NCBI RefSeq assembly: GCF_003573695.1
Contig: NC_039361.1
Coordinates: 37,316,393 to 37,380,392 of the forward strand
Direction: 5' to 3'
DNA: 64,000 nucleotides
Origin: Papaver somniferum
Lineage: Eukaryota; Streptophyta; Magnoliopsida; Ranunculales; Papaveraceae
Shown here: positions 11,973 through 23,949 of the stretch, in pieces
Layout of the letters: each line of letters opens with the position of its first letter
Position numbering within the stretch: position 1 is the stretch's first letter
Translations under genes and position numbers: made by a program
The notes under the pieces: model-generated
Database searches by the model: none
Seen by the model: only the letters and a program-made list of their open reading frames with translations
Told to the model about the DNA's origin: nothing

Positions 11973-12237
11973 GAAACCCTACTTCATCAACAAACCAACG
12001 GGGGAGACAAATCGTCTTTTTCTAGGGTTTGATAGAGAAAAGGGGATGATTTTAGTTCCTCCGACCCATTTTTTTTACTTTATGAAGTTTCGGTCTGATA
12101 TATATCACAAAAGAAGGATATGGTCCAATTAAGTTAGTGGTTTAAGTCAGACCAGTATTACGGATCAAATTGCATTTTCCCCATGCTCAGAGGATCGGGC
12201 GAATATGCCCAGTCCTCCAAAATCCAAACTTTTCATT
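11973..12237 (-). promoter_or_regulatory. Upstream region of the F-box pseudogene
   Basis: This is the 265 bp between the F-box start codon and the first base of the next F-box locus copy. A TATA-like 'tatata' is present on either strand near 12098-12106. No other element can be supported. Confidence 0.25.
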
Positions 12238-12290
12238 AACATAGCAACGTAGCTTGTAACAGGCTAGAAGAGTAATGCATAGATATTATA
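12238..12290 (-). repeat. F-box locus copy B, 3' flank part 1
   Basis: The sequence 'aacatagcaacgtagcttgt' to 'agatattata' matches 10565-10617. It stops exactly at the outer transposon, and the match resumes at 24690. ATATTATA (12283-12290) is repeated at 24690-24697 as the target site duplication. Confidence 0.85.
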
Positions 12291-12439
12291 CCTGGTGTCA
12301 TTAGGGGTGACCCTGAGAGCATCCACAGTGGGCGAGTATAACCAAATTTATGGGATGAGATCCTAACACAGTGGGACGGAGTAAAGATCAAATTTGGACC
12401 AAAGATCAAATTCCAGACCAAATATGGTCGCGACCAAAT

Positions 12440-12735
12440 CCCAAATTCTAATATAGTCGGGCGTAAATTTAAAGTACGCTTGATGCTGGGCGTAAATTTA
12501 AAGTACGCTTGTTAACGGGCGTAAACCAAATTTACGTATGTTGGTGGGGCGGAATTTAAATTTACGTTTGTTGCGGGCGTAACATAAATTTACGCCTGAT
12601 GAGACGGACAGAAGAATTCCGCGCGTTGCCAGGCGGACACCAAAATTCCGCCTATCTGGGGCGGACACCAAAATTCCGCCTCTCTGGGGCGGACACCAAA
12701 ATTCCGCCCCTCTCAAACGGACTTTTTTTTTACGC
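12440..12735. repeat. Harbinger left subterminal repeats
   Basis: Short alternating units such as 'gggcgtaaatttaaagtacg' and 'ggcggacaccaaaattccgc' recur about every 30-40 bp. Equivalent units in the opposite arrangement occur at 19170-19620. Repeats of this kind inside both ends of a DNA transposon commonly serve as transposase-binding sites; that role is inferred here. Confidence 0.7.
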
Positions 12736-13030
12736 CTCAGCAAAATTATGAAACATGAAATGAAAATTTTCGAACGTTAGAATGATAAATTTTTCGAACG
12801 TTGGCGTTGGAGATTGCGTAGCAGATTTTTGACCGTTGGTAAGATATTTATATCTTTCGAACGTTTGAAATTGAATGTTAATAACGGGTTTATTTTATAC
12901 CTATATATACCAGATGAATTCCTTTCACATTTTCATATCATCGGATTCGGCAAAAAAAAATAGTATCAGGAAGAAAAAATAGTTTTCCATATTTCAAATC
13001 ATTTTGAAAATTTTCATCGAATCGTTTTTA

Positions 13031-13962
13031 ATGTCAACACCACGAATAGCAAGAGGTCCAAATTTTACGACAATCGAAGATGTCACGATGTGTAAAATTC
13101 ATTTATCAATATCTCAAGATCCCGGCGTTGGAGCCGATCAATCAGAGATTGCGTTGTGGACTCGTATCAAGGATGATATTGAAGCTCATTTACCGGATAA
13201 ACCAGAGCGGTCTTGGAGTTCCTGGCAAAAACGATTTCAGGGAATAAGTAAAGAAGTGGCGTTGTTTTCGGCAAAACAGGCGGAAGTGGAAGGTGAATAT
13301 CATACGGGATGGGGTCCGGAAATGACCGTGAGTATTCTCTCTGTTTTGAAACAATTATTTTCTAATATTGAGATGCCCATCAACCTAATTGTTTTTAAAA
13401 ACATTAACAGCTCGAAGAAGTAAACAAACGGTTTAAGGAATGCAATCATGGAAGAAAATTTAGGCACGAAGAGTGCTACCCAATTGTCATAGAAAATATA
13501 AAATATAATCGTCGATCGACTTTTGTTTTTGATACGACGCACGATTTGGATAGTAGCGTGAATACCGAGGAAGATGGCACTCAAGTCGAGTCCGGTAACG
13601 ACACAGATAAAGGAGACATAGAGAATACATACCTTCGTCAGATGGGAAAAAAAGCAGCTAAACGACTGAAGAAAACCGGGCGAGAGAAATCCAACAGCCA
13701 AGAGGAATTGATGGGAATAATTATTACACAGCAATAAAATTTCAATTCTCATTACCGGGAACAATCAAGATTCAAGATGGAACAAAAAAAGGCCGAGTTT
13801 GCACAAAAACAAGCTGAGCATGCGGCTAAAATAGCCAAGGAGGTCGCAGACGATGAATTTCGCATCATGATGATGGATCTTTCCAAATTGGATCATGTAC
13901 AAAAGGAGTACTTCGAACTTCGAAAGGCTTTAATAGTACGGGACAAAAGGAGCCAATTATAA
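13031..13962 (+). pseudogene. Harbinger ORF1: Myb/SANT-like DNA-binding protein
   Basis: In PIF/Harbinger elements this protein binds DNA and partners the transposase. Start is taken at MSTPRIARGPNFTTIEDV (13031) because the family begins near this motif. An earlier in-frame ATG at 13004 exists. Exon 1 (13031-13327) carries the SANT-like FTTIEDVTMCKIHLSISQDP and RSWSSWQKRF. It splices at MT|gtgag to exon 2 from 13411 (acceptor 'aacag'), which has a basic RQMGKKAAKRLKK motif and a C-terminal helix (EQKKAEFAQKQAEHAAK, YFELRKAL). One in-frame TAA at 13735-13737 interrupts exon 2, and coding resumes in frame after it. Confidence 0.8.
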
Positions 13963-14285
13963 TCGTCAAAACGGGATAGTTCGAACCTTAAGTATTAAGT
14001 CTAATAATAAGTGATAATAGTTTTAGTAGTTTATTTACGTTTTAATATGTATTAATTTTGTCATTAGTCGTATTATTATGTAATATTTGGGATTTAATTT
14101 TATCTTCATTTAATTTAATCAACTTTAACTTATTTTGTAACATCTTACTTTAATTTACCAAGTGATGAGTATATGAAATAGAGTTAATACATTTCAATAA
14201 AATTATTCGTTAAAATAAAATCACATAATTTTTTCATATGGGAAACAACATTTAATTCCAATATTTTGTCCTCGTCTCCAACCTT
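13963..14285. other. AT-rich intergenic spacer between the convergent Harbinger genes
   Basis: AT-rich sequence separates the 3' ends of ORF1 (plus) and the transposase (minus). No ORF or repeat stands out; it presumably holds both transcript ends. Confidence 0.4.
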
Positions 14286-15590
14286 TTAATTCCCATATTC
14301 TGCCCATATATGTTCGATTAAGTCATCGCGCAAGCGAATATGCCTATCTTTGCTGCGCATATGACGTCGGCGTTGCTCAGCTCTAATTTGGGAAAACTCC
14401 TCACTGTTGCCTCTTAATATATTAACCGGTGTCGGGTTTCTACGATGATCATAAACATGTGGCCATTCACCGGGTAGACGCTCATCCTCGACTATCATAT
14501 TATGTAAGATAATACACGTTTTCATGATATAGGCAAGCACATCTGGATTCCACATTCTAGCAGGTTGTTTGATGATTCCAAACTGTTGTTGAAGTACACC
14601 AAATCCCCGCTCTACGTCTTTTCTTGCACCCTCTTGCATCGCTGAAAATATCTCTTTTTTCCTACCAAGCGGATGTTTAAACGCCATAATAATAGTAGCA
14701 ATTTCTGGATATATTCCATCACCTAGATAATACGGCATGTCATAAGAATGACCGTTTACCACATAGTTCACCGGTGGTGCTTTTCCCGTGACCAGACTTC
14801 GAAAAACATATGAACGGTTCATCACATTAATATCGTTGTTAGAGCCTGGCATACCAAAAAATGCATGCCAAAATCATAGATCATACGACACCACCGCCTC
14901 CAACACGATACTTTCGCTCCCTTTATACGCGGTGTAAGCCCCTGATTCGGCAGATGGACATTTATCCCATTTCCAATGCATGCAATCTAGGCTACCTATC
15001 ATCCCTGGAAATCCTCTATCTTTGTTTTGGTTCAGCAACAACTCAACATCACCAGCCGTAGGTTCACGCAAATATTCTTTCCCATACACATTGACAATCG
15101 ACTTGCAGAACCTCCGAGTTGCTTCCAACACCGTGGTTTCGCCTATGCGTAAGTACTCGTCTATTGCATCTGCCGCACATCCATAAGCTAACATTCGCAC
15201 CGCTGCAGTTACTTTTTGATGAGGGTTTAATCCTAAAAATCCACACGCATCGGGCCTTTGCACAAAATATCTGTCTTCGGCTGTAACACCTTCCACTATT
15301 CTGTTAAACAATTGTCGACGCATCCTGAATCTTCTGCGAAAAACATTAGGTGGTTGGTTTGGATACGGAGAAAAATAGTCGTTCCACAGAAGTTCAACAC
15401 CAGTCTCACGATCTCTTGGTATTTTGATACGAGTTTGAGGCCATTTAGAATTGGTAACAAGGACTCCCATACTAACGGCCATGTTATTTTGCATAATTGC
15501 TATTGAATCATCATCCGAGGAATAAAAACTACTATTAGAAGAAGATGAAACAGAAGAACAATAGTGAGCGGTATTCTCATATGCTTCCAT
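14286..15590 (-). pseudogene. PIF/Harbinger DDE transposase (HARBI1/ALP1-like), one in-frame stop
   Basis: The enzyme cuts and reinserts the element. From MEAYENTAHYCSS the frame shows the helical N-terminal region (FRRRFRMRRQLFNRIV, LNPHQKVTAAVRMLAYG, GETTVLEA), the first catalytic Asp in GMIGSLDCMHWKW and the second in PGSNNDINVM. The C-terminal block follows (VERGFGVLQQQFGI, CIILHNMIVEDE). Length is 434 codons, normal for the family. One TGA at 14871-14876 sits at codon 239, where the family has Trp in a DLW-FWHAFFG context. The frame is otherwise open from end to end, so loss of function looks recent. Antisense to ORF1 in the same element. Confidence 0.9.
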
Positions 15591-15779
15591 ATTCTATCCG
15601 AATCAGAATAAGTGTGTGATTGTAAAAAGAGGTGTGTTGGTATTTATAGAGTGAGTGACGGAGATCACATGCTTCCATTTTCCATCAGGATTAATAAATA
15701 AAATAACATAAAGTATTTGACAAATTTTGTAAACTGTTTGTCAGTGAGGTGTTTGTCGTATTGAAATGACTAGTCGGTG

Positions 15780-16045
15780 AAATTTGATAAAGTATTCAAA
15801 TAACTACTCGCTGAAATTTGATAGAAATTTGATAAAGTATTGAACTGACTACTCGCTGAAATTTGATTGCCTATTGAAATGACTACTCGCTGAAATTTGA
15901 TTGCCTATTGAAATGACTACTCGCTGAAATTTGATTGCCTATTGAAATGACTACTCGCTGAAATTTGATAAATGATTCAAATAACCACTCGCTGAAATTT
16001 GATAGAAATTTGATTGAGTATTGAAATGACTACTCGCTGACTACA
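15780..16045. repeat. Tandem repeat, about 35-39 bp units
   Basis: Units of 'actactcgctgaaatttgat' plus 'tgcctattgaaatg' repeat about seven times just upstream of the transposase gene and downstream of the PMD gene. A separate 'acacataacaaagataaata' doublet follows at 16045-16120. Confidence 0.75.
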
Positions 16046-16150
16046 CATAACAAAGATAAATAACATAATAAATGTCTAGTATGACTACACATAACAAAGA
16101 TAAATAACATAATAAATTCAAAGCTAAACCATATAAATAGTCATCACAGG

Positions 16151-18281
16151 CTAAACATTTCCCGTATCCGGAGGCGCCGATCGCGGTGGGATAAAAGCCG
16201 TTCTCGGAATGGGCCTGACCAAGGACGTTGAAGATGATCCTTGACTCATAGAACTCCACACTTGTGGTGGCAATGTGGGGGAAAAGGCGCCGAATCCAAT
16301 GGAAGGTTGGATGGTGTGTGGCGTTCGGAAAAGAGACAGTTGATACTCCAATTCCGTGATCTTATTATTCTGGTTTCCTATAAGTTCATCTTTCGCTAAT
16401 AGACACTCCATCCTATCTTTCGTTTCTCGTAATGTAAAATCTCGAAATTGTTTAGTAAAATCAGCATATTCTTGGAATAATGCATAACTATCGCCCTGTC
16501 ATGAAAAAATGAGATAGATGAGATTTTTTTTTTTTTGGAATTAGCAATGTAAAGTTGAACGAACACTTACGGGCGATAATTGTTGTTGCGGTGGAATAAG
16601 AACATGTTCATCTGGTTTTCCAAGTTCGGTAGAATAGAAGTCACCGCTGTACCCAAATGTTTGGACCTCCCAATCAGGATGTGTCACATATTTTCTGAAA
16701 TTAGTAACCTTTTTCCAATACTCTAAATATACTTCATACTGCACAACTTGCACCACCTCGGTTGCATCAACAAAACCGTCCGCTAGCAGGAGTTTTGCTT
16801 GGTCATCACCCAAATGCCCAATAATTACATGTAGTTTCATGGGAACAGCAAACGAGGGATGGTTTTGCCTCCAACATCTTTCTCCTAAATAAACATTATG
16901 CTGTATAACCAAAAAGGGAATATAATTGTAGTGAGTACGTTATTAATTAGATAAATAACGAAAAATAAAAAACTATGTTATTGACGATTAATATTAATGA
17001 TATAATATAAAAAATCATGTCTAACTCGCAACGCCATTCCAAGAAAATATCCATCTCGAGTCCGACAGCTTCCTAGCAGACTTTCCCATCTCAGAACTGA
17101 GGACGTCGGTGTATGATTCCCATGGGTGCCATGTCACTTGGTCAATCGTCAGTTGATTCAGTAAAATCCTACAACGAATAATATCATTCTGACACCTCCT
17201 TCCATTCCATCTGGAAATTACAGGCCATTTCTGTTCATTACCGGTCATTGAGATGTCTGGTCGACATATGCCTAGGTATTCATACCCCCAAAACTAGTCC
17301 ATAAAATTAATGAATCAAATTAATATATCCAAGGAAATAAACTTAAATGAAAATATACTTACGTTGAAAATTAAAATAAAATCGATTACCAAAATACCTC
17401 TAATATTTGGAAGGGCCCGCTTAGTGCCTTCTGTTGTTTCCTACAAGCTTGTCGGAGACCTGCATACAATCTCGAAAAGGCACTACCGCCCCAGTCAAGG
17501 TCTTGTATTTTATCAATTTCTTCGAAAGCAGCTAACCATCCAGCATCAATATAGTTCTTTGCATTAGGAAAGAAAAATTGACCCAAAACAACATAAAAAA
17601 GGCAATTGCTATTCTATGGGCGAGGAGAGAATCTTCATTAGCCGCCACCAACTTATCTTCTTTGAAGTATGAGCTTAAATATGTAATTGTAATTGAGTTT
17701 GATATCCACGACGCGCCTCTTGTTCCCTGTGTGATATCCGGAAAAATCTTCTCACGGACATAGTCAAATTGGTATAGGCTCGAATCATACGGAACTACAT
17801 AACCATCACCGATACTCAGTCCAGTTAACATGACCCAATCTAATGGCGTGAACCCCATCTCACCAAATGGAAAATGGAACGTGTTGGTTGTATCCCAAAA
17901 CCTCTCAACAATATAATCAACAACGGCATGTTGGGTAACGCTACACTCTATGTTCAACAATTTTTCCCACCCCGCTTTTTCAATCAAATATTTAACTCTA
18001 GGACAATGTATTGAAATAAATTTATAATAATGAATTACCGATGCCAGACATCCACGATGTTTAAACTTAAATGTTGGTGCGTCTGAAAATGTAATGTCTT
18101 CAGTAGCGTGCGGCTTATCATCTTCCACTATAGGAAACCTCCCTAACCCGGGGACGTCGACCTCCTCAATTTGACCGGTAGAGATTAAGTTGTAATCAGC
18201 TTCGGTAGATTTTTGTCTCTTGTTGGTCTTTTGGCGACCACTAAACCTCGATATAAACTTGTTCATTCTACGCACAAACAT
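16151..18281 (-). pseudogene. Plant mobile domain (PMD) gene inside the Harbinger element
   Basis: PMD proteins include MAIN/MAIL1-type proteins and many transposon-borne versions; their biochemical role is poorly known. Exon 1 (about 18281-17399) has the PMD hallmarks FWDTTNTFHFPFGEMGFTPL and LDWVMLTGLSIGDGY, then FFFPNAKNYIDAGWLAAFEE. Exon 2 is 17293-17026 (YEYLGICRPDI … WHPWESY), exon 3 16900-16571, exon 4 16495-16151, which is Ser/Pro-rich and ends at TAG. Most junctions have GT/AG. One base is missing in a T-run near 17600, which shifts frame just before FFFPNAK. The first ATG at about 18281 is a guess. Same strand as the transposase, about 560 bp upstream of its start. Confidence 0.75.
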
Positions 18282-18289
18282 GTTAAATA

Positions 18290-18920
18290 CAATTTCATAA
18301 TTAAAAGACCAATCCACGAACCATAATAGACATAAATTTAACCGAACAAAATTTCAACATCATAAAATTCCATAAACATAAATTTAACCAAAAAATAATT
18401 ATCCAATTAACTATATTTATAACTATTTAAATTAACAAAAAATTCAATTAAAATACGAAACTAAATTAACAAAAAGATAAATTAAATTAAATCACGTAAC
18501 TAAATTAACAAAAATAATTATCCAATTAACTATATTTATAACTATTTATAATTAACAAAAAAATAAATTAAATTACGAAATTAAATTAACAAAAAAATAT
18601 ATTAAATTAAATCACGTAACTAAATTAACAAAAAATAATTATCCAATTATTAATATTTATAACTATTAAATAAAAAAAAATTAAATTAAATTACGAAACA
18701 GTAACAAAAGTAATAACATTAACATTAACATACTATTGGATTAAGATGTGATTAACCCAATTTTAATAAGATTTGATTAACCCAATATGAATATCCAATT
18801 AGTAATAAAAACCCTAAATAAATTCGAACAAAAAATAGATATTATTATTACACAAATTGAAATAAATTCGAACAAAAAATACAATACATGATATTATTAC
18901 ACAAATTGAATAAAGAAAGT
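18290..18920. repeat. AT-rich tandem repeats upstream of the PMD gene
   Basis: Units containing 'aattatccaattaactatat' and 'aaattaaatcacgtaactaa' recur three to four times at about 18395-18700 with a period near 120 bp. This is the presumed promoter side of the PMD gene. No specific promoter element is identifiable. Confidence 0.65.
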
Positions 18921-19169
18921 AGAAAATACATACCTTATAATGGAGTTTTTAGGGTTTTTGTGGAGTTTTTAGGGTATTTGTACGGTTGGTAGATGGGAAT
19001 GGAGAAGAAGAATATGAACTGAAGAGGGGCGGTGAAGCGAAGAAGAATATGAACTGTGTAAGAATATGAACTGTGGAAGAATATGAAGTGAGAAGAAGAA
19101 GGCTCGTGTAGAAGAGATGGGTTGTGGTTGGGAGGAGAGGCGGTATTGGTGGAAGGGGCGGTTCATTAA

Positions 19170-19620
19170 GATTACGCCCGATTTGATCAGACGGACAGGA
19201 AGAGTACGCCCTAACCCTGAACCCTAATGAAAACCTACTGGGCGGAAATTTTGGTTACGCCCGTCTCAGGCGTAATAATATTTTACGCCTGACAAATTCA
19301 TCACGCGGACAGCAGATGTCCGTCCGTACAATTCATCACGCGGACACCAGATGTTCGCCCGTCTGATCTCACACGTGCTGTGTGACCGTGTTTAACTCGG
19401 GCGGAATTTAGTTTTACGTTTCTTCGAGCGGTCATTTGGAATCCGTCTGATCAACGGGCGGAATTTAAGATTCCGCCCCTTACCAAACGTAATTTATATT
19501 TACGCTCGATAACAAACGTGATTTATATTTACGCCCGTTTGAAACGTAATTTATAATTCCGCGCAGAAATGAAACGTAACTAGTACTTCCGCCCGTCTTC
19601 ATGCGTAAAATTGTTTTACG
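19170..19620. repeat. Harbinger right subterminal repeats
   Basis: Units such as 'gggcggaatttaagattccg' and 'aaacgtaatttatatttacg' mirror those at 12440-12735. They sit between the PMD gene and the right terminal inverted repeat. Confidence 0.7.
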
Positions 19621-19809
19621 CGCGACCAAATTTGGTCTTCTCCCCATAACGTCACAATACAAATTAAACTCATATTTAGTCTTTTTTTTTTGGTCTTTGA
19701 TCTTTGAGTTTAGTCGTACCATTGCAGTCGCTCTGAAAGAATTAGGGGCGACTATTTTATTCCCAACTCACAGACATGGTTATGGGATGTCCAAATTTGT
19801 GGAGATTAC

Positions 19810-20290
19810 CTCAGTGCCCTTATACAATCGGTAGTTAATAAAGTGGTATTATCTACCGGTTATTAGTATTATCACTCTTGTGGTCGTTAGTAATCGGTAA
19901 AAAGTGAAGTTCATAAATAACTTTATAAACTACCGATTATGGCAGTTCTCAAATTCGAAAAAATTGAGATTTTAGCAAAATCAAATTTTGGGGCGACATA
20001 ATAATCGAAGGTTACGTTTCCTTATTAAACTACCGATTAGAGGGTTTGTTAAATAATGGGTTATTTTCGTAATCGGTAGCATATAAACATATTATACGTA
20101 CCGATTGTTTAGGTTGACAACTCAGATTTTTATCGGTTTTGGATAAGAATGAATTTGGGACAACCGATTATAATCGGACGTAAGTTAACATAATATTACT
20201 ACCGATTATGTAATTGCCGACCTAACCTTTGAGCGATTAAACCAAACCAAAACCTACGAATCATTTCATTTTCTTTCTTCGTTTTCAACT
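19810..20290. repeat. Outer element left subterminal ATCGG/CCGAT repeats
   Basis: 'aatcggtag' and its complement 'ctaccgatt' alternate about every 40-70 bp. The same motif family is dense at 20670-21300 (an intron of the PMD gene) and at 23950-24560 at the other end. Confidence 0.8.
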
Positions 20291-20409
20291 CTTCTTCTCC
20301 TCTTCTTCTTCCCTTCCGATTGTGGAGAGGAAAAACACTATTCCCCCCTATTCAAACTTCAATTCGTCATTCATCGTCGAATCAAAAACATTGTCGATTA
20401 TTTCATAAA

Positions 20410-23400
20410 ATGATGACTGATACTAATGAAGCCACGAGAGATGGAGAAAATTTAAAGAAAAAAGTGATTGCAACTGCTGCAAACGAGAATGAAGACGACG
20501 AACACGAAGAACATGAAGAGGATGACGCCGGTGTAGGTGGTGGTGGTTCTTCTGATAATCAAACTCTCCAGCAAATGACCCCAATTAGGTAAGTTTCTAC
20601 CATTTTATGGGTTTATATTGCTTAAATTTTACGAATCCATGAAAATTAGTTCTAGGGTTTTAGGTTATTTTGCAGAATCGGTAGTTTCGATCTTCAATTT
20701 TACTACCGAATATGTACAATTTCTAGGGTTTTCAGTCACAGTGCCCATAATCGGGAGTTAAAAATTATGTATTACTCCAGATTATGTATCGATGTTTTCC
20801 ACTGACACAAAAAATGGACTTAATCGGGAGATAATTTTTATTCTGACTTCCGATTGTAACATAGGATAAGAACATGTAGGGACACATAAATTCGGTAGAA
20901 TCGTAAGATATTATATATTGTATATGACTTCCGATTGTGAGTAATCGTTAGCTACTCGAATTCAAATACCTACCTATTATGCAAGTTGTAAAATTTGGAA
21001 AATTTTACATTATTGCAAAATCCAATTTCGGGGCTACTTGATAATCGGAAGTAAGTTTATTTATTGACTTTCGATTATGTTTAATCGGGGATATGTTAGA
21101 CTCTTTAGTTCTGATTATACATGTCTCATGACATTATCAATTTCAAACCCAAAATCATGTATAATCGGAAGATAAAATTATACAATGACTTCCGATTTAT
21201 AATCAGAAGATAAAATTATAATCGGTATCCAATCATTATCCCGTGCTTCCGATTATTAACAATCAGAGCGTTTTAGTTTATCAATTCCTTCTGATTGTGT
21301 GGTTTGTGGTGTCATACTTACGAACAAATATTATTTTTTAGGGACAGGCGAGGTAAGAAAGACCAAGGTAAGAAAGACCAAGGTACAACTGTCTCCGGGC
21401 CTTGTCAAAAAGGAGGACAGAAACTAAGCGCTAGTGTGCGGAAAGAAAGGACTCAAAAAGAAAATTCTAAAAATGATGGAACTCGAAAAGTAGCAGAACC
21501 AAGCGCTCCACAAGGAACTCGAAAAGTAGTAGAACCAAGCGCTCCACAAGGAACACGAGAAAAAGTACAACCAAGCGCTCCAGAAATAACTCAGGAAGAA
21601 GTGGAAACAAGCGCTCCAGAAATTAGATTACAAGAAGGATAACCAAGTGGTACACAAGGAGAAGGATGATCTACAAGGAATCCAATCGCGAAGAAAGCTT
21701 CACACCTTGTCCCCATTGAGTTGAAGAAGACGGATTTTGAAGAAGAAATCTCGGGGCTTCCTAAAGATGGAGGAGCATTGTTATTTGGCTACAAAGACTC
21801 AAGGGCCAGAGAAATCTACGAAACCGAGGTAATAATCATATTCTTGTTTACTAAATTATTGTTGTTTTATTCGTAATAATACTCTATTAATTTTGTAATG
21901 TGTTGCGTGTTTAATAGTATCATTCCGATGCGATTCGTATACTCAAACCCACAGCCGCACTCACTTTGATGAAGAAATGGCCTTTAGAGGACGAATGTCA
22001 AAGGTTCAATACAATCATAGCCAACTCTGGGTTATCTTGCTGCCGAGAATTCAATGTTGGATCATGATCGGGTAACGATATCGGCTTTTATGGAGAGAAT
22101 GTATCCCGAGACGGACACCTTTCATATGTCGTTTGGGGAGATGACGATTGCTCCTAATGTTGTGAAGAAAATTCTTCATCTCGATGACCATTGTGAAGCA
22201 GTCAGGCGTACCTACAAAAAGCAATTAAGTTGGGAAAAACTTGATGAACCCTGTCAAAAGTGTCTTGGTTGGGATAAAGCGACAAAGGACATTGAGCTCA
22301 ACAGGTGCTTTAGCTACAAGACTAGGCAGATCAGCATGGCTCAGCTGATGAAGATGTTCAAAGGAACAAAGGAAAAATAAGACAAAGGAGCGTTGAGTGA
22401 TGTCGAAGTGGAGCATGCATCCACCGCATATCTTTTGTGTGTATTGGGATGTGTTATATTCCCTAGTGCCAGTGGAAACCGAGTAGACGCCAACCTTCTA
22501 CAGCTATTGGATCCTATCCATAAGATCGCGGACTACTCTTGGGAAACGGCATGCCTTGCATTCTTGATGACAGAGTTGAGAAAGGCTTCGAGGATTAAGA
22601 CTAGCCAGAATTTTCGGGAACGTGAGTCTATTCCAGGTATTTTCTCAACTCTATTAATCCATTGGTAAGTGTATTATTTTGTTCATCTAATGTAAGAATG
22701 AATTTCTAATATGTGGTTCGACATTTATGTAGACATGGATCTATGACCACTATCCTGGTCTGAAATTGGTAGCAGAGAACCCCAAGTGGGAGAAAAGAAC
22801 ACCGAGAGGAACAAAGTACAAATTCAATGATAATTTTTCAAGGACAAGGGAGCAACGGTTGGTTAGCCGGGGGGAGAAAATAGACGCGCTGAAGGCCACG
22901 GATACATGTTTTGATCCATACAAGGAAGACCGGTCTAGTGGACATATAGTGGGTCGCTCCGAGTTGTGTCGCTATTATGGACTGTTGTGGCACCACACAG
23001 GTTATGTGATGTACAATGGCTCGAGGGTGATGCGACAACATGGTTATCTACAAGGAGTACCATTGGAGCCACATACATGGAAAGCTTAAGTTGGAAGTGG
23101 AGCATAGCGAGTCTAACCAGGACAACATCAAGGTAGTTTACTCTAATTAACCTATTGTTTCTGAGTATTGGGATAAGAGGATGGACTTCATGGTGAACAC
23201 TGCGAGATCTTCCAACCGTGGTGATGAAAATGCTCCCGGATATATGGAGTGTTACTGGGAGCATTCTCATTATCGTGTAATCCGTGAGCTTAAAGCAAAG
23301 ATGACCTCGGCGGCTTCCGTTTACAAGTGTATCATCACATAAAAACCACCGGGTTATGATAAACTGGTGTGTATTATTTGATCTTTCCGTTTAATGTCAC

Positions 23401-23786
23401 GACTCATTTTTTTAGGTAAACTCCATTTGATGTTGTGTAAATTGAAAAAATAGGTGAATAGGTTGAAGAGTTTGTCCAAATGGTGCACTGATTGCATAAA
23501 GGCTAGGACTCATGTGCCAATTGAGAAGATAAAAAAGCACCGAGAGTTGATTGATAATGTTGACAATGCAGAGTATGCAGCGGAGTTTGGGGAGAAAGCG
23601 ACGAAGAACCCGCCCAAGAGTAAAGCATCAAAGACGAACAAAAAATCGGAGGCTTATTCTAGCTCTCTTGCCGAAGGAACTATTAAAGGAGATGAAGGTG
23701 ATGTTGGTGATAATGCTGGTCGTCCGAGTCGTGCTAAGCGTTCCAAAACTTTCGCGGACAATACTAAGAAGAAAACTAGGACTTAG
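20410..23786 (+). pseudogene. PMD gene of the outer TIR element
   Basis: Start MMTDTNEATRDGEN at 20410. Exon 1 is acidic (DDEHEEHEEDDAG), ends 20588 and splices to exon 2 (21342-21828), which carries tandem 11-12 residue repeats around EPSAPQGTRKV. Exon 3 from 21918 holds the PMD core: RMYPETDTFHMSFGEMTIAP, then AYLLCVLGCVIFPSASGN and DYSWETACLAFL. A further exon from 22733 has WIYDHYPGLKL and CRYYGLLWHH. The last exon from about 23452 is Lys-rich and ends at TAG, 23784-23786. Damage: TAA and TGA in exon 2 near 21640 and 21667, a frameshift near 22050, and TAA at 22378. PMD family is clear; function is unknown. Confidence 0.75.
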
Positions 23787-23949
23787 TGTGTTGTTGGATG
23801 TTATGGATTATACTTTTAACACTTTGTTTTGGAGTATGGTGGTTTAAATACTTGTTTAGTATTTTGGATAATATGTTCTTAAGGTTTATGGATTATGAAT
23901 GCAGTTTGTGTTACGTTTATTACATGATTGTCTGAAACTGCAGACTTTT

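Larger units (their letters stand above)
12317..19733. mobile_element. PIF/Harbinger transposon with an extra PMD gene (nested)
   Basis: The element is inserted in the left inverted repeat of the outer element, with 3-bp TGA on both sides (12314-12316, 19734-19736). Its ends are imperfect inverted repeats, GAGCATCCACAGTGGGCGAG versus GAGCGACTGCAATGGTACGA. It has the two standard Harbinger genes: a Myb/SANT-like protein (plus) and a DDE transposase (minus). A four-exon PMD gene (minus) lies beyond the transposase. Subterminal 'gggcg…aattt…acgccc' repeats occur inside both ends, outside all three genes. That arrangement argues that the PMD gene belongs to the element. All three genes have disabling changes. 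Confidence 0.85.
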
